From Bradyrhizobium sp. CCH5-F6 (GTDB lineage Bacteria > Pseudomonadota > Alphaproteobacteria > Rhizobiales > Xanthobacteraceae), in contig NZ_LSIC01000201.1 of NCBI RefSeq assembly GCF_001556045.1, positions 1 to 64,000 of the forward strand: DNA of 64,000 nt. Direction: 5' to 3'. A program made the translations under genes and the position numbers. Positions 34,299 through 45,944 of this stretch are shown here, piece by piece (position 1 is the first letter of the stretch; every line of letters starts with the position of its first letter). Under the pieces are notes generated by a model that did no database searches, was not told the origin of the DNA, and worked only from the letters and a program-made list of their open reading frames with translations.

Positions 34299-35551
34299 TG
34301 GCCGTCGACATCGTCACCTTCGGCTGCCGCCTCAATGCCTTCGAGGCCGAGGTGATCCGCAGCAAAGCGGAGGGCGCGGGCCTTTCCGACACCATCGTCA
34401 TCAACAGCTGCGCCGTCACCAACGAGGCGGTGGCGCAGGCGCGCCAGTCGATCCGCAGATTGAAGCGCGAGCGGCCCGGTGCGCGCATCGTCGTCACCGG
34501 CTGTGCCGCGCAGACGCAAGCTGCGATGTTCGCCGACATGGCCGAGGTCGATCGCGTCGTCGGCAATGACGACAAGATGCGCGGCGAAGCGTGGCGCGAG
34601 ACGCATGCGGCGTTCGGCAGCGGCACCAGCGAGAAGATTGCCGTCAGCGACATCATGTCGGTGAAGGAGATGGCGCCGCATCTCGTCGACGGCTATGCGA
34701 GCGGCCTGCCGCGTGTGTTCGTCCAGGTGCAGAATGGCTGCGACCATCGCTGCACCTTCTGCATCATCCCGTTCGGCCGCGGCAATTCGCGCTCGGTGCC
34801 GATGGGTGCCGTGGTGGAGCAGGTGCGGACACTGGTCGAGCGTGGTCATGCCGAGATCGTGCTGACCGGCGTCGATCTCACCAGCTACGGGACCGATCTG
34901 CCGGGTGCGCCGAAACTCGGCATGCTGACGAAGCAGATCCTGCGGCACGTGCCGGAGCTGAAGCGCCTGCGCATCTCCTCCATCGATTCGATCGAGGCCG
35001 ACGGCGATCTGCTCGATGCCATCGCCGACGATTCGCGGCTGATGCCGCATCTGCATCTGTCACTGCAATCGGGCGACGACATCATCCTGAAACGCATGAA
35101 GCGGCGGCATTCGCGGCGCGACGCCATCGCGTTCTGCGACCAGGTCCGCCGCCTCCGCCCCGATGTTGCCTTCGGCGCCGACATCATCGCGGGCTTCCCG
35201 ACCGAGACGGAAGAGATGTTCTCGCGCTCGCTCGACCTCGTCGATGAATGCGGCCTGACGTTTCTCCACGTCTTCCCCTATTCGCCGCGTCCCGGCACGC
35301 CGGCCGCGCGGATGCCGCAGGTTGCGGGCGGCGCGATCAAGGAGCGCGCGAAGCGGTTGCGGGCAGCGGGTGAAGCGGCGTTGCGGCGGAGGCTGCAAGC
35401 CGAGATCGGCGCAACGCGCGAGGTGCTGATCGAGAGCGTGGGGCAGGGCCGCACGGAGCACTATTTGCCGGTGTCGATTGCGGGCGAGTGTGTTGGAAGC
35501 GTGGTGTCGCGCAAGATTACCGGCAGCGATGGCGAGCGGCTGACTGCATAA
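34298..35551 (+). CDS. mtaB: tRNA t6A37 methylthiotransferase MtaB
   Basis: 417 residues. It is a radical-SAM enzyme that adds a methylthio group to t6A at position 37 of ANN-decoding tRNAs. The N-terminal UPF0004 domain carries the auxiliary-cluster cysteines in TFGCRLNAFEAE, INSCAVTNEA and VTGCAAQT. The radical SAM CX3CX2C is in NGCDHRCTFCIIPFGRGNSR; next comes GVDLTSYGTDLPG. A shortened TRAM-like C-terminus ends at about 417. It directly follows dapF. Confidence 0.93.
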   Translation: MAVDIVTFGCRLNAFEAEVIRSKAEGAGLSDTIVINSCAVTNEAVAQARQSIRRLKRERPGARIVVTGCAAQTQAAMFADMAEVDRVVGNDDKMRGEAWRETHAAFGSGTSEKIAVSDIMSVKEMAPHLVDGYASGLPRVFVQVQNGCDHRCTFCIIPFGRGNSRSVPMGAVVEQVRTLVERGHAEIVLTGVDLTSYGTDLPGAPKLGMLTKQILRHVPELKRLRISSIDSIEADGDLLDAIADDSRLMPHLHLSLQSGDDIILKRMKRRHSRRDAIAFCDQVRRLRPDVAFGADIIAGFPTETEEMFSRSLDLVDECGLTFLHVFPYSPRPGTPAARMPQVAGGAIKERAKRLRAAGEAALRRRLQAEIGATREVLIESVGQGRTEHYLPVSIAGECVGSVVSRKITGSDGERLTA

Positions 35552-35556
35552 CAGGT

Positions 35557-35658
35557 GTCGTCGCCCGGCTTGACCGGGCGACCCAGTACGCCGCGGCTTC
35601 TCGATTCAATCTCCGGCGTCTCTGAATACTGGATCACCCGCCTTCGCGGGTGATGACA
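35557..35658. repeat. Class A palindromic intergenic repeat
   Basis: Left hairpin CGTCGCCCGGCTTGACCGGG, central CAGTACGCCGCGGCTTCTCG, and right hairpin TCACCCGCCTTCGCGGGTGA, ending in TGACA. It lies between convergent mtaB and DUF2336 genes. Confidence 0.85.
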
Positions 35659-35697
35659 GCGTCGTACTTGGCGATCGCCCTCGCCTCAATTGCGCCG

Positions 35698-36807
35698 CTA
35701 CGACGCCCGTACCTGCCAGAATCGCAGCGTGCGCCGCGCGTCCTCCGTCGTCATGAGCGCATAATGCCCCTGCGCCCGCGCGAGATCCGCCGGCTTCATC
35801 GTGCCGATCGCAAAGCGGCTCTCGAGCACGGCCGCCGTCGTGTCCCAGCCGAGCTGCGCCGCCTTGCATGGCACCAGCAGACCGTCCTCGCGGAGGCTCT
35901 GCATCAGCGGGCGAATCACCTCGACCGTCGACCCGGACAACGCCGCCAGGGCCGCCACCGTCTCCTCATAACGCCGCTGTCTGGCGAAGCCGAGCAGCGT
36001 CGCCTCGTCGAGCTGGCCGGTCGCCGCGAGACGCGCAATCGCGCGCTTGGCGCCTTCGAAATCGCGAGCGCCGGACATCTCGCGCTCGACGCCGACGGTG
36101 ACGGCGGCGATGGCGCTCTGGATCTCCTCGAACAGGTGCGGCGGTGCGCGCGATAGCAGCCGGGTGCGCACCGCGTCCGTCGCCGAGCGCAGCAATTGGC
36201 GGCGCAGCTCCGAGGGCAGATCGACGCGGACGCCGACGCTGACCGCGAGCTCCGGGTCGCTTTCGGCCTGTCCGACGATGATGGCGAATCCGTTGCCTGA
36301 CACACGCGCGCCGGGATTGGCGACGAGCCGTCGGCTGACGCTGGGATAGCGGCGCGCCAGCAGCGCGTCGGTGACGATCTCCTTCAGCCACCAGCGGCCC
36401 GCCACCGCGAGCAGATGCGGCTCGCCCTTGCTGGAGGCGATCTTCACCAGCTCGCCGTCATCGAGGCGCGCGGATTCCTGCAGCACGGGGCCGGCGATGC
36501 GGATCTCGTCATTGTTGGCGAGGCGGCGCATCACGGACGGCGGCGCCTGCGCGATCGGCGCGAGCTGCGCGCTGATCTCGGCCAGCGCGATGCGTGCGCC
36601 CATGTCGGCGATGGCGCGCAGCTCGATGGTGCCGATCAGGCGTTCGAGCACGTCGTCGAACAGCGCGATCTGCTCGTCGTCGAAGCTGCCGGCGGAAGCC
36701 AGGAACAGGTCGGTGACGCGCCGGGCCGTCTCCAGCCCCTTTTCCGCCGAGCCGGTCCGAATCGCGGATTCGACCTCGTCGACGATCGATAGCCCGGCCT
36801 TGGTCAT
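35698..36807 (-). CDS. DUF2336 domain protein
   Basis: 369 residues from the ATG at 36807 (MTKAGLSIVDEVESAIRTG). Largely alpha-helical with HEAT-like repeats, typical of the alphaproteobacterial DUF2336 family (LFDDVLERLIGTIELRAIAD, APPSVMRRLANNDEIRIAGP). No transmembrane segment or catalytic motif is visible. Members occur near motility and cell-cycle genes in some alphaproteobacteria, but the molecular role is unknown. A class D repeat lies upstream. Confidence 0.8.
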   Translation of the reverse strand: MTKAGLSIVDEVESAIRTGSAEKGLETARRVTDLFLASAGSFDDEQIALFDDVLERLIGTIELRAIADMGARIALAEISAQLAPIAQAPPSVMRRLANNDEIRIAGPVLQESARLDDGELVKIASSKGEPHLLAVAGRWWLKEIVTDALLARRYPSVSRRLVANPGARVSGNGFAIIVGQAESDPELAVSVGVRVDLPSELRRQLLRSATDAVRTRLLSRAPPHLFEEIQSAIAAVTVGVEREMSGARDFEGAKRAIARLAATGQLDEATLLGFARQRRYEETVAALAALSGSTVEVIRPLMQSLREDGLLVPCKAAQLGWDTTAAVLESRFAIGTMKPADLARAQGHYALMTTEDARRTLRFWQVRAS

Positions 36808-36946
36808 CACGCGCGGCTCGTCCTGAGCGGATACGGAAGCTTGTTCTAAGCAACCGCTATCATTAGAGCGGAGCACTGAAGGTTTGGTAAACCATGGGGA
36901 GCGGAGGGGTCGCGAGCTTGGCGAGCTTTCGCCGCGAATGCGGTGC

Positions 36947-37088
36947 GCTCCCTCCCCCGCTTGCGGGGGAGGGCTGGGGAGAGGGTTGTCTCGACAACGG
37001 GACAGTCTCCAAGAAACGGGACAATCCCCAAGAGGAGAGAGCCCTCACCCGCGCCTTCGGCGCGACCTCTCCCGCAAGCGGGAGAGGT
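36947..37088. repeat. Class D composite repeat
   Basis: CTCCCTCCCCCGCTTGCGGG-type hairpin, GAGGGCTGGGGAGAGGGTTG spacer, then CCTCACCCGCGCCTTCGGCG and ACCTCTCCCGCAAGCGGGAG. It is closely similar to 41985-42104, including the central TCTCGACAACG/CCTCGACAACG. It lies between the DUF2336 and RluA genes, both on the minus strand. Confidence 0.85.
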
Positions 37089-37103
37089 TGGCGGCACCGC
37101 CGC

Positions 37104-37811
37104 TCACTCCCCATTCCACCCGCAAGCCCTGAGCTTTTCGTGCATATGCGGCGGGGCCGGCGCCACCACGCGGACCGGCTCCTTGTTCCGGGAGATCGGC
37201 ACCACGATCTCGCGGGAATGCAGGTGCAGGCGCGGCTCGCCGAAGCGCGGGCCGTTGCCGTAAATGTTATCGCCGAAGATCGGCCAGCCGCTCGCGGACG
37301 CGTGCACGCGCAATTGATGGGTCCGGCCGGTGACGGGTTCCATGGCGAGCCACGTGAGGCCCTCGCCGCGGCCCATCACCTTCCAGTTGGTGACGGCCTT
37401 CTGCCCCTCCGGGTCCGGCTTCTGCCACCAGCCGCGCTCGGCATTGAGCCGGCCGAGCGGCATGTCGATGGTGCCTTCGTCCTCGGCAGGCCCGCCCTCG
37501 ACCACGGTCCAGTAGGTCTTGCCGATCTTGCCGTGCTTGAAGAGGAGACCGAGCGAGGCGGTCGCCTTGCGATGGCGGCCGAGCACGAGGCAGCCGGAGG
37601 TATCCTTGTCGAGCCGATGGGCCAGCACCGGCGGTCGCGGCAGGCCGAATCGCAGCGCGTCGAAGGAATCCTCCAGATTGGCGCCGCCCTTGGGGCCGCG
37701 ATGCACCGGCAGGCCGGCCGGCTTGTCGATGATCAGCATCAGCCCGTCGCGATGGAGCACGCGCGACAAAATCTCCTCGGCGGTCAATTCGGGAACATCG
37801 AGCAATGGCAA
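37104..37811 (-). CDS. RluA-family RNA pseudouridine synthase
   Basis: 235 residues without an S4 domain. The catalytic motif HRLDKDTSG is at 65-73 with Asp68 as nucleophile; ENKPAGL-like IIDKPAGLPVHRGP and GRTHQLRVHASASGWPIFGD are further hallmarks. It isomerises uridine in rRNA or tRNA; absence of S4 and the short length fit RluA/TruC-like enzymes. Which RNA is modified cannot be told. It is divergent from ftsY with only 41 nt between starts. Confidence 0.9.
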   Translation of the reverse strand: MPLLDVPELTAEEILSRVLHRDGLMLIIDKPAGLPVHRGPKGGANLEDSFDALRFGLPRPPVLAHRLDKDTSGCLVLGRHRKATASLGLLFKHGKIGKTYWTVVEGGPAEDEGTIDMPLGRLNAERGWWQKPDPEGQKAVTNWKVMGRGEGLTWLAMEPVTGRTHQLRVHASASGWPIFGDNIYGNGPRFGEPRLHLHSREIVVPISRNKEPVRVVAPAPPHMHEKLRACGWNGE

Positions 37812-37852
37812 GACTTTCGTTTAATCGCCGGAACGGCTAACACACGCCCGCC

Positions 37853-38797
37853 ATGAACGATACCTCCGAAACCCCCAAGCTGAGCTGGTGGCGCCGCCTG
37901 TCCAACGGGCTGAAGCGCACCTCGTCCTCGCTCGGGACCGCGGTCGCCGACCTCGTCACCAAGCGCAAGCTCGACCGCGCCATGCTCGACGACATCGAGG
38001 ACGTGCTGCTGCGCGCCGATCTCGGCACGCAAGTCGCGGTCCGGATCGCGGAGGCCGTCGGCACGGGACGCTACGACAAGGCGATCTCGGCGGACGAGGT
38101 CAAGGACGTGGTCGCGACCGAGGTCGAGAAGGTGCTGTCGCCGGTGGCAAAGCCGCTCGAGATCGACGCGGCCAAGAAGCCATTCGTGATTCTGGTCGTC
38201 GGCGTCAACGGTTCCGGCAAGACCACCACCATCGGAAAGCTCTCGCAGAAATTCGCGTCCGAAGGCCGCAAGGTGATGCTCGCCGCCGGCGACACGTTTC
38301 GCGCAGCCGCGATCGAGCAGCTCAAGGTCTGGGGCGAGCGGACGAAGACGCCGGTCATCGCCGGCGCGCAGGGATCGGATTCGGCGAGCCTTGCCTTCAA
38401 CGCGCTGACCGCGGCGAAGGAGCAGAACACGGACGTGCTCCTGATCGACACCGCCGGCCGCTTGCAGAACAAGGCCGAGCTGATGAACGAGCTCGAGAAG
38501 GTCGTGCGCGTCATCCGCAAGGTGGACGCCACTGCGCCGCATGCGGTGCTGCTGGTGCTGGATGCCACCGTCGGCCAGAACGCGCTGTCGCAGGTCGAGG
38601 CCTTCCATCGCACCGCCGGGGTCACCGGGCTCGTCATGACCAAGCTCGACGGCACCGCCCGCGGCGGCATCCTGGTGGCGCTCGCGGAGAAATTCAAACT
38701 GCCGGTGCATTTCATCGGCGTCGGCGAAGGCGTCGACGATCTCGCGCCCTTCACCGCGCGCGACTTCGCCCGCGCCATCGCCGGAATCGAGTCATAG
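37853..38797 (+). CDS. ftsY: Signal recognition particle receptor FtsY
   Basis: 314 residues. A short acidic-poor N-terminus (the A domain is reduced, as usual in alphaproteobacteria) is followed by the NG domain: GVNGSGKT at 117-124, DTFRAAAIEQLKVWG, DTAGRLQNKAELMNEL, TKLDGTARGG and GVGEGVDDLAPF. It receives the Ffh-ribosome complex at the inner membrane. Divergent from the pseudouridine synthase; the septation protein A gene follows after a class A repeat. Confidence 0.97.
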   Translation: MNDTSETPKLSWWRRLSNGLKRTSSSLGTAVADLVTKRKLDRAMLDDIEDVLLRADLGTQVAVRIAEAVGTGRYDKAISADEVKDVVATEVEKVLSPVAKPLEIDAAKKPFVILVVGVNGSGKTTTIGKLSQKFASEGRKVMLAAGDTFRAAAIEQLKVWGERTKTPVIAGAQGSDSASLAFNALTAAKEQNTDVLLIDTAGRLQNKAELMNELEKVVRVIRKVDATAPHAVLLVLDATVGQNALSQVEAFHRTAGVTGLVMTKLDGTARGGILVALAEKFKLPVHFIGVGEGVDDLAPFTARDFARAIAGIES

Positions 38798-38805
38798 GTT
38801 TCTTT

Positions 38806-38927
38806 CGTCATCCCCCGCGAAGGCGGGGGATCCAGTATTCCGAGGCGCCTGTGGTCTGCAACGAGCGGCACGGCGTACTGGATGCCCCGCCCCCCGTGCG
38901 CAATTGCGCACTAGGCGGGGCATGACA
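38806..38927. repeat. Class A palindromic intergenic repeat (CCCCGTGCGC variant)
   Basis: Left arm ATCCCCCGCGAAGGCGGGGGAT; right arm with ATGCCCCGCC and CGTGCGCAATTGCGCACTAGG inside, ending CATGACA. Near-identical in its right half to 13640-13760. It separates ftsY from the co-oriented septation protein A gene by nearly the whole gap. Confidence 0.85.
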
Positions 38928-38944
38928 GCAACAAAGGTCAGGTA

Positions 38945-39547
38945 ATGGACAAGACCCAGCCGCATCCACTGTTCAAGCTCGCGACCGAGCTCGGTCCGCT
39001 GCTCGTGTTCTTCTTCGTGAACGCGAAGTTCAACCTGTTCGCCGCGACCGGCGCCTTCATGGTGGCGATCGCCGTCGCGATGGTGGCCTCCTACATGGTG
39101 ACGCGCCACATCCCGATCATGGCGATCGTGACCGGCGTGGTCGTGCTGGTGTTCGGCACGCTGACCCTGGTGCTGCACGACGAGACCTTCATCAAGGTCA
39201 AGCCGACCATCATCTACGGCCTGTTCGCCGCGATCCTCGGCGGCGGCCTGCTGTTCGGCCGGTCCTTCATCGCCGTGATGTTCGACCAGGTGTTCAATCT
39301 GACCCCTCAGGGCTGGCGTATCCTGACGCTGCGCTGGGCGCTGTTCTTCGCCGGCATGGCGGTGCTGAACGAGATCATCTGGCGCACCCAGAGCACGGAC
39401 TTCTGGGTGAACTTCAAGGTGTTCGGCGTGACGACGCTCACCATGGCCTTCGCCATCGCCCAGTTGCCGCTGACCAAGCGCTATCACCTCGAGCCGGTAT
39501 CGCTGGAGACCAGCGAGGCCGAGGCGGGGGATGTGAGCAAGGGGTAG
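38945..39547 (+). CDS. Septation protein A / intracellular septation family membrane protein
   Basis: 200 residues with five or six transmembrane segments ([34 protein letters not shown] and others). Family motif FFxNAKFN near the N-terminus and [20 protein letters not shown]. Annotated as IspZ/YciB; the family influences cell division and envelope shape in enterobacteria. Same strand as ftsY but separated by a repeat, so its transcription may be partly independent. Protein ends in an acidic tail. Confidence 0.9.
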   Translation: MDKTQPHPLFKLATELGPLLVFFFVNAKFNLFAATGAFMVAIAVAMVASYMVTRHIPIMAIVTGVVVLVFGTLTLVLHDETFIKVKPTIIYGLFAAILGGGLLFGRSFIAVMFDQVFNLTPQGWRILTLRWALFFAGMAVLNEIIWRTQSTDFWVNFKVFGVTTLTMAFAIAQLPLTKRYHLEPVSLETSEAEAGDVSKG

Positions 39548-39572
39548 GGCGAAGCCACCCTCCGCATGCCGC

Positions 39573-39676
39573 TGTCATGCCCCGGCTTGACCGGGGCATC
39601 CAGTACGCCGCGGCTTCTCCGTGTTCCACTGATGTCTCTGGAATACTGGATCGCCCGATCAAGTCGGGCGATGACA
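39573..39676. repeat. Class A palindromic intergenic repeat
   Basis: Left hairpin ATGCCCCGGCTTGACCGGGG, right hairpin ATCGCCCGATCAAGTCGGGC, ending GATGACA. Sits between the convergent septation protein A and ccmG genes. Confidence 0.85.
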
Positions 39677-39703
39677 GTTGGGTGTGTCGCACGAGCGCGG
39701 CGA

Positions 39704-40297
39704 TCAGCTCCCCGCCCCCAGCGCCTTCTCCATCTGCGGCAACAACACCTTCCGCAGATTGTCCGGCGTGATCGGGCCGACCAGCTTGTAGACGATGGTG
39801 CCCTCGCGTCCGACGACGAACGTCTCCGGCACGCCGTAGACGCCCCATTCGATCGAGGCGCGGCCGTTCGTGTCCACGCCAACGCGGCTGAACGGGTTGC
39901 CGTAGCGCCCCAGGAAACGGCGCGCGTTGTCGGCGGCGTCCTTGTAGTTGATGCCGACGACCTGGAAGCGCTTGTCCTTGGCGAACTCGGTCAGCAGCGG
40001 CGCCTCGTCATGGCACGGCACGCACCAGGACGCCCAGACGTTGACGAGAGTGACCTTGCCCTTGAACGCGGCGGGATCGAGCCCCGGCACCTGCGCATTG
40101 CCAGCCTGCAATCCCTCCAGCGGCGGCAGCAGCGTTTGCGGCGCCGGCCGACCGATCAACGCGGAAGGAATTCGCGAGGGATCGCCGCTGCCGAGCCGGA
40201 ACCAGAACAGCAGCGCAAGTCCGATGAAGGCGATCAGCGGCAGCACCATCAGGAAGGTGCGGCGCTGCGGTGGAGCGGAGCTCGACTGATCGCTCAT
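39704..40297 (-). CDS. ccmG: Cytochrome c maturation thioredoxin-like protein CcmG/DsbE (CycY)
   Basis: 197 residues from the ATG at 40297, overlapping the ccmD stop. An N-terminal membrane anchor (about 13-33) is followed by a periplasmic thioredoxin fold with WCVPC, Cys92 and Cys95. The insertion typical of CcmG, with [20 protein letters not shown] and [20 protein letters not shown], is present. It keeps the CXXCH cysteines of apocytochrome c reduced for heme attachment. Last gene of the ccm set. Confidence 0.95.
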   Translation of the reverse strand: MSDQSSSAPPQRRTFLMVLPLIAFIGLALLFWFRLGSGDPSRIPSALIGRPAPQTLLPPLEGLQAGNAQVPGLDPAAFKGKVTLVNVWASWCVPCHDEAPLLTEFAKDKRFQVVGINYKDAADNARRFLGRYGNPFSRVGVDTNGRASIEWGVYGVPETFVVGREGTIVYKLVGPITPDNLRKVLLPQMEKALGAGS

Positions 40298-40473
40298 CGC
40301 AGCTCCGTCGCGCTGCGGCCGGAACGGCGCGTGATGCCGCGCTCCTCCAGCTCGCGCAGGCGCTGCGTCTGGCTGCGATAGTCGACCATGACCCAGCCGA
40401 TCAGGATCGCGACCACGACGGCCGCCGCGGCATAGGACGTCACGATGAAAGAGGCGTAGGGACCGAGCGACAT
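40294..40473 (-). CDS. ccmD: Heme exporter protein CcmD (CycX)
   Basis: 59 residues: [20 protein letters not shown], one transmembrane helix (about 9-30), then a basic cytoplasmic tail ([20 protein letters not shown]). This size and layout fit CcmD, which stabilises the CcmABC-CcmE complex. The ATG at 40473 lies 2 nt after the ccmC stop, and its own stop overlaps the ccmG start, so the three are tightly coupled. Confidence 0.88.
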   Translation of the reverse strand: MSLGPYASFIVTSYAAAAVVVAILIGWVMVDYRSQTQRLRELEERGITRRSGRSATELR

Positions 40474-40475
40474 GA

Positions 40476-41261
40476 TCAAGCGGCCCCGACTTCGTTTGAA
40501 GCGTTGTCTCCACGCGAACCGCTTTCGCTCGCGAACGCGATGCGGCTTGCCTGCATCATCTGCAGCGAGCGGACGCGGCGGCGCAAAATCTCGTTGCGCA
40601 TCGCTGCCAGGTGCAGCGTGACGAACAGCAGCGTGAATGCGACCGCCATCACCAGCAGCGGAATCAGGAACGACTTGTCGAGGGCGGAGCCGCCCATGCG
40701 CATCACCGAGGCCGGCTGGTGCAGCGTGTTCCACCAGTCGACGGAGAACTTGATGATCGGCAGATTGATCGCGCCGACCAAGGTCAGCACCGCCGCCGCA
40801 CGCGCTGCGCGCGAGGGATCGTCGACCGCGCGCCACAGCGCCATCAGGCCGAGATACATCAGGAACAGGATCAGCACCGAGGTCAGCCGGGCATCCCATT
40901 CCCAATAGGTGCCCCACATCGGCCGGCCCCACAGCGATCCCGTGAGCAGGGCGAGGAAGGTGAAGGCGGCGCCGATGGGAGCAGCTGCCTTGGCGGCGAC
41001 GTCGGCAAGCGGATGCCGCCACACCAGCGTGCCCAGCGAGGCGATGCTCATCACGCCCCACACGAACATCGACAGCCAGGCATTGGGCACGTGGATGAAC
41101 ATGATCTTGACGGTCGCGCCCTGCTGATAGTCGTCGGGCGCGAGCGCGGCCTGATAGAGACCGATCGCGAGCAGGATGACGGTCGCGGCCGCAAGCCACG
41201 GCAACACCCGCGCGGTCAGCGCGAGGAACCGGGTCGGGTTGGCGAGGTCGATCAGCGTCAT
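40476..41261 (-). CDS. ccmC: Heme exporter/heme handling protein CcmC (CycZ)
   Basis: 261 residues, six transmembrane helices. The tryptophan-rich heme-binding motif [12 protein letters not shown] is at 116-127, flanked by conserved periplasmic His57 (FIHVPNAW) and His181 (TLHQPASV). It presents heme to CcmE for cytochrome c assembly. It starts 91 nt after the ccmB stop. Confidence 0.96.
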   Translation of the reverse strand: MTLIDLANPTRFLALTARVLPWLAAATVILLAIGLYQAALAPDDYQQGATVKIMFIHVPNAWLSMFVWGVMSIASLGTLVWRHPLADVAAKAAAPIGAAFTFLALLTGSLWGRPMWGTYWEWDARLTSVLILFLMYLGLMALWRAVDDPSRAARAAAVLTLVGAINLPIIKFSVDWWNTLHQPASVMRMGGSALDKSFLIPLLVMAVAFTLLFVTLHLAAMRNEILRRRVRSLQMMQASRIAFASESGSRGDNASNEVGAA

Positions 41262-41352
41262 GGTATCCTGATAATCACCGGGGGCCGCTCAGGCAATCAG
41301 CACGAAAGCCCGTCTCGAAAGTTGATCGGGGTCAAGGTCGGTCGAGCCCATC

Positions 41353-41952
41353 TCAATCGAGACCATGCCGCAGGCTCGCCGCTGCCGCGAACGGGCCGAT
41401 CACGAAGCTGACCAGCGACAACGCGCACAGGATCGAGAACGGCGCGCCGAACGTCATGGGACCGACGATCACGGCCTGGGAGGCGGCAACCCCGAAGATC
41501 AGCACGGGAATCGACAGCGGCAGCACCAGCACGGCCATCAGCAGCCCGCCGCGGTGCAGCGTCACCGCAAGCGCCGCGCCGATCATGCCGGTGAAGGTCA
41601 GCGCCGGGGTGCCCGCCAGCAGCGTCAGCGGCAGGCCGGCGGCCAGCCAATGCGCCAGCGCCTTGGCGGCGCAGGCGAGTTCCAGCGGCGTCCGGCTCAT
41701 CGTGATCAGGTCGAGCGAGCCGTCCTCGTGGTCGGCCATGAACAGCCGGTCGAGGGTCAGCAGGCTCGCCAGCAGCGCACCGAGCCACAGGATCGCCGGC
41801 CCCAGCCGCGACAGCAGCGCCAGATCCGGCCCCACCGCGAACGGCATCAGCACCACCACGGTGAGGAAGAACAGCACGCCGATCAAGGCCCCGCCGCCGA
41901 CGCGGAGAGCGATTTTGATGTCCCGGCGGATGAGGGCGGCAAGGGCGGTCAT
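41353..41952 (-). CDS. ccmB: Heme exporter permease CcmB (CycW), apparently internally shortened
   Basis: 199 residues from the ATG at 41952 (MTALAALIRRDIKIALRVGG). Start and end match CcmB well: LLASLLTLDRLFMADHEDGS, ALAHWLAAGLPLTLLA and the C-terminal FGAPFSILCALSLVSFVIGP. The family is usually about 220 residues with six helices. Here GLPLTLLA runs straight into GTPALTFTGMIGAALAVTLH, where relatives have about 20-23 more residues, including most of one transmembrane helix. An in-frame deletion is likely, which would change the membrane topology. CcmB is the ABC permease partner of CcmA needed for releasing holo-CcmE. Confidence 0.85.
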   Translation of the reverse strand: MTALAALIRRDIKIALRVGGGALIGVLFFLTVVVLMPFAVGPDLALLSRLGPAILWLGALLASLLTLDRLFMADHEDGSLDLITMSRTPLELACAAKALAHWLAAGLPLTLLAGTPALTFTGMIGAALAVTLHRGGLLMAVLVLPLSIPVLIFGVAASQAVIVGPMTFGAPFSILCALSLVSFVIGPFAAAASLRHGLD

Positions 41953-41984
41953 GGGGGGCTCCCATCGTCCCGCTGGCGCGACGC

Positions 41985-42104
41985 GCTCCCTCCCCCGCCT
42001 GCGGGGGAGGGTCGGGGAGAGGGTGCCTCGACAACGAAGATTCCCCCAGAGGAGAGAACCCTCACCCGCGCCTTCGGCGCGGCCTCTCCCGCAAGCGGGA
42101 GAGG
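41985..42104. repeat. Class D composite repeat inside the ccm operon
   Basis: CTCCCTCCCCCGCCTGCGGG hairpin, GGTCGGGGAGAGGGTGCCTC spacer with CGACAACG, then CCTCACCCGCGCCTTCGGCG and GGCCTCTCCCGCAAGCGGGA. Very similar to 36947-37088. It separates ccmA from ccmB by about 200 nt, where these genes usually abut. Confidence 0.85.
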
Positions 42105-42160
42105 CGAGCACACCGCCAGAGCAGAGCTTGGCCGCTCGGAAAGCTGAGGGTGAGGCCGGC

Positions 42161-42787
42161 TCATGCCACACCCCCGATCCGAAGCTCCCGCGAATCAATG
42201 CCGAGCGGGCCATGGGTGGCCGCGATGATCAGCCCGCCGCGGTCGAGATGCTCCCGCATCAGCCCGCCGAACATCGCTTGGCCGGCGACGTCCAGCGCGT
42301 TGGTCGGTTCGTCCAGCAGCCAGACCGGGCGGCGGACGGTCAGCAGGCGGGCCAGCGAGAGCCGGCGGCGCTGGCCGGCCGACAGGAACGCCGCTGGCAG
42401 ATCGACGGCATGGGCGAGGCCGACGGTCGCAAGGCTGGCGGCGGGGTCGGTGGGCTCGCCGCCTAGAAAATCAGCCCAGAATGCCAGGTTTTCCGTCACG
42501 CTCAGCGCCGGCTTCAGGGCGTCGCGATGGCCGAGATAGTGGCACTGCTCCGGCAGCGTCAGTTCGCCGTCGCTCCCGTCCAGCGCAATCGTCCCGCCGG
42601 CGGGAACGAGCAGGCCCGCGATCAGCCGCAGCAGCGAGGTCTTGCCCGATCCGTTGCGACCCACCACCGCCACGGCTTCGCCCGAGGCGGCCGCGAAATC
42701 GAGCCCGGCGAACACCTCGCGTCCGCCGCGCACGCATCGGAGCCCGTGACCGGAAAGCCGCATCTCGCCTCGTTTCAACCCGCTCAA
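42161..42787 (-). CDS. ccmA: Heme exporter ATP-binding protein CcmA (CycV)
   Basis: 208 residues; the ATG at 42763 is an alternative start. ABC ATPase with Walker A GRNGSGKT (43-50), Q-loop region, signature [15 protein letters not shown], Walker B VWLLDEP and the switch His in ATHGPL. It powers release of heme-loaded CcmE with CcmB. First gene of the minus-strand ccmA-B-C-D-G order, divergent from acnA as in B. japonicum. A ccmA-ccmB gap filled by a class D repeat is unusual. Confidence 0.94.
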   Translation of the reverse strand: MSGLKRGEMRLSGHGLRCVRGGREVFAGLDFAAASGEAVAVVGRNGSGKTSLLRLIAGLLVPAGGTIALDGSDGELTLPEQCHYLGHRDALKPALSVTENLAFWADFLGGEPTDPAASLATVGLAHAVDLPAAFLSAGQRRRLSLARLLTVRRPVWLLDEPTNALDVAGQAMFGGLMREHLDRGGLIIAATHGPLGIDSRELRIGGVA

Positions 42788-43004
42788 AGCCGGGCCTCAG
42801 GAAATCTTGGGGTAGCGCATGGGAATTTTTGGCTCGCGAATTGCTGCGGCACGATTGTGGCTGTGGCGGCGCGGTTAGAAAGCTTCTATAAGCCCGGAAC
42901 TACTTGATGCAGCAACTCAACCTGCCCCTGCAAGCGGCCCAGCCTGATACGCTGACGGTGTTAAAATACCCTGCCGGGTATAGCTAACAATTGGGATCTC
43001 CTCC

Positions 43005-45725
<2,721 letters not shown>

Positions 45726-45774
45726 GCGCGGATTTGTGAACGATGGCTCACTGCGAAGTGAGTAGAAGCCTCAA

Positions 45775-45810
45775 CGAAGGCGGCCTATCAAGGGCCGCCT
45801 TCGCGCGTTT
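45775..45810 (+). terminator. Terminator after acnA
   Basis: An 11 bp perfect stem CGAAGGCGGCC/GGCCGCCTTCG (45775-45785 with 45793-45803), 7-base loop, then CGCGTTT. It lies about 50 nt downstream of the acnA stop. The T-tract is short, so termination may be partly Rho-assisted. Confidence 0.75.
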
Positions 45811-45944
45811 GCGGTACGCTTCAGATGGGCCCGCCCGGCGGAAGACCTTCCCTTGGACGGTCGCCTGGTCGGACGAACGTACCGCGCTCCGTAAGACTAC
45901 GGTGACCATCAGGCGATAAGATCTCTCCTCCCACGAGCAACGGT

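Noticed and set aside
41985-42104. Class A-F repeats considered as CRISPR arrays
   Set aside because: Units are palindromic, dispersed singly and of different classes; there are no regularly spaced direct repeats with unique spacers, and no cas genes.
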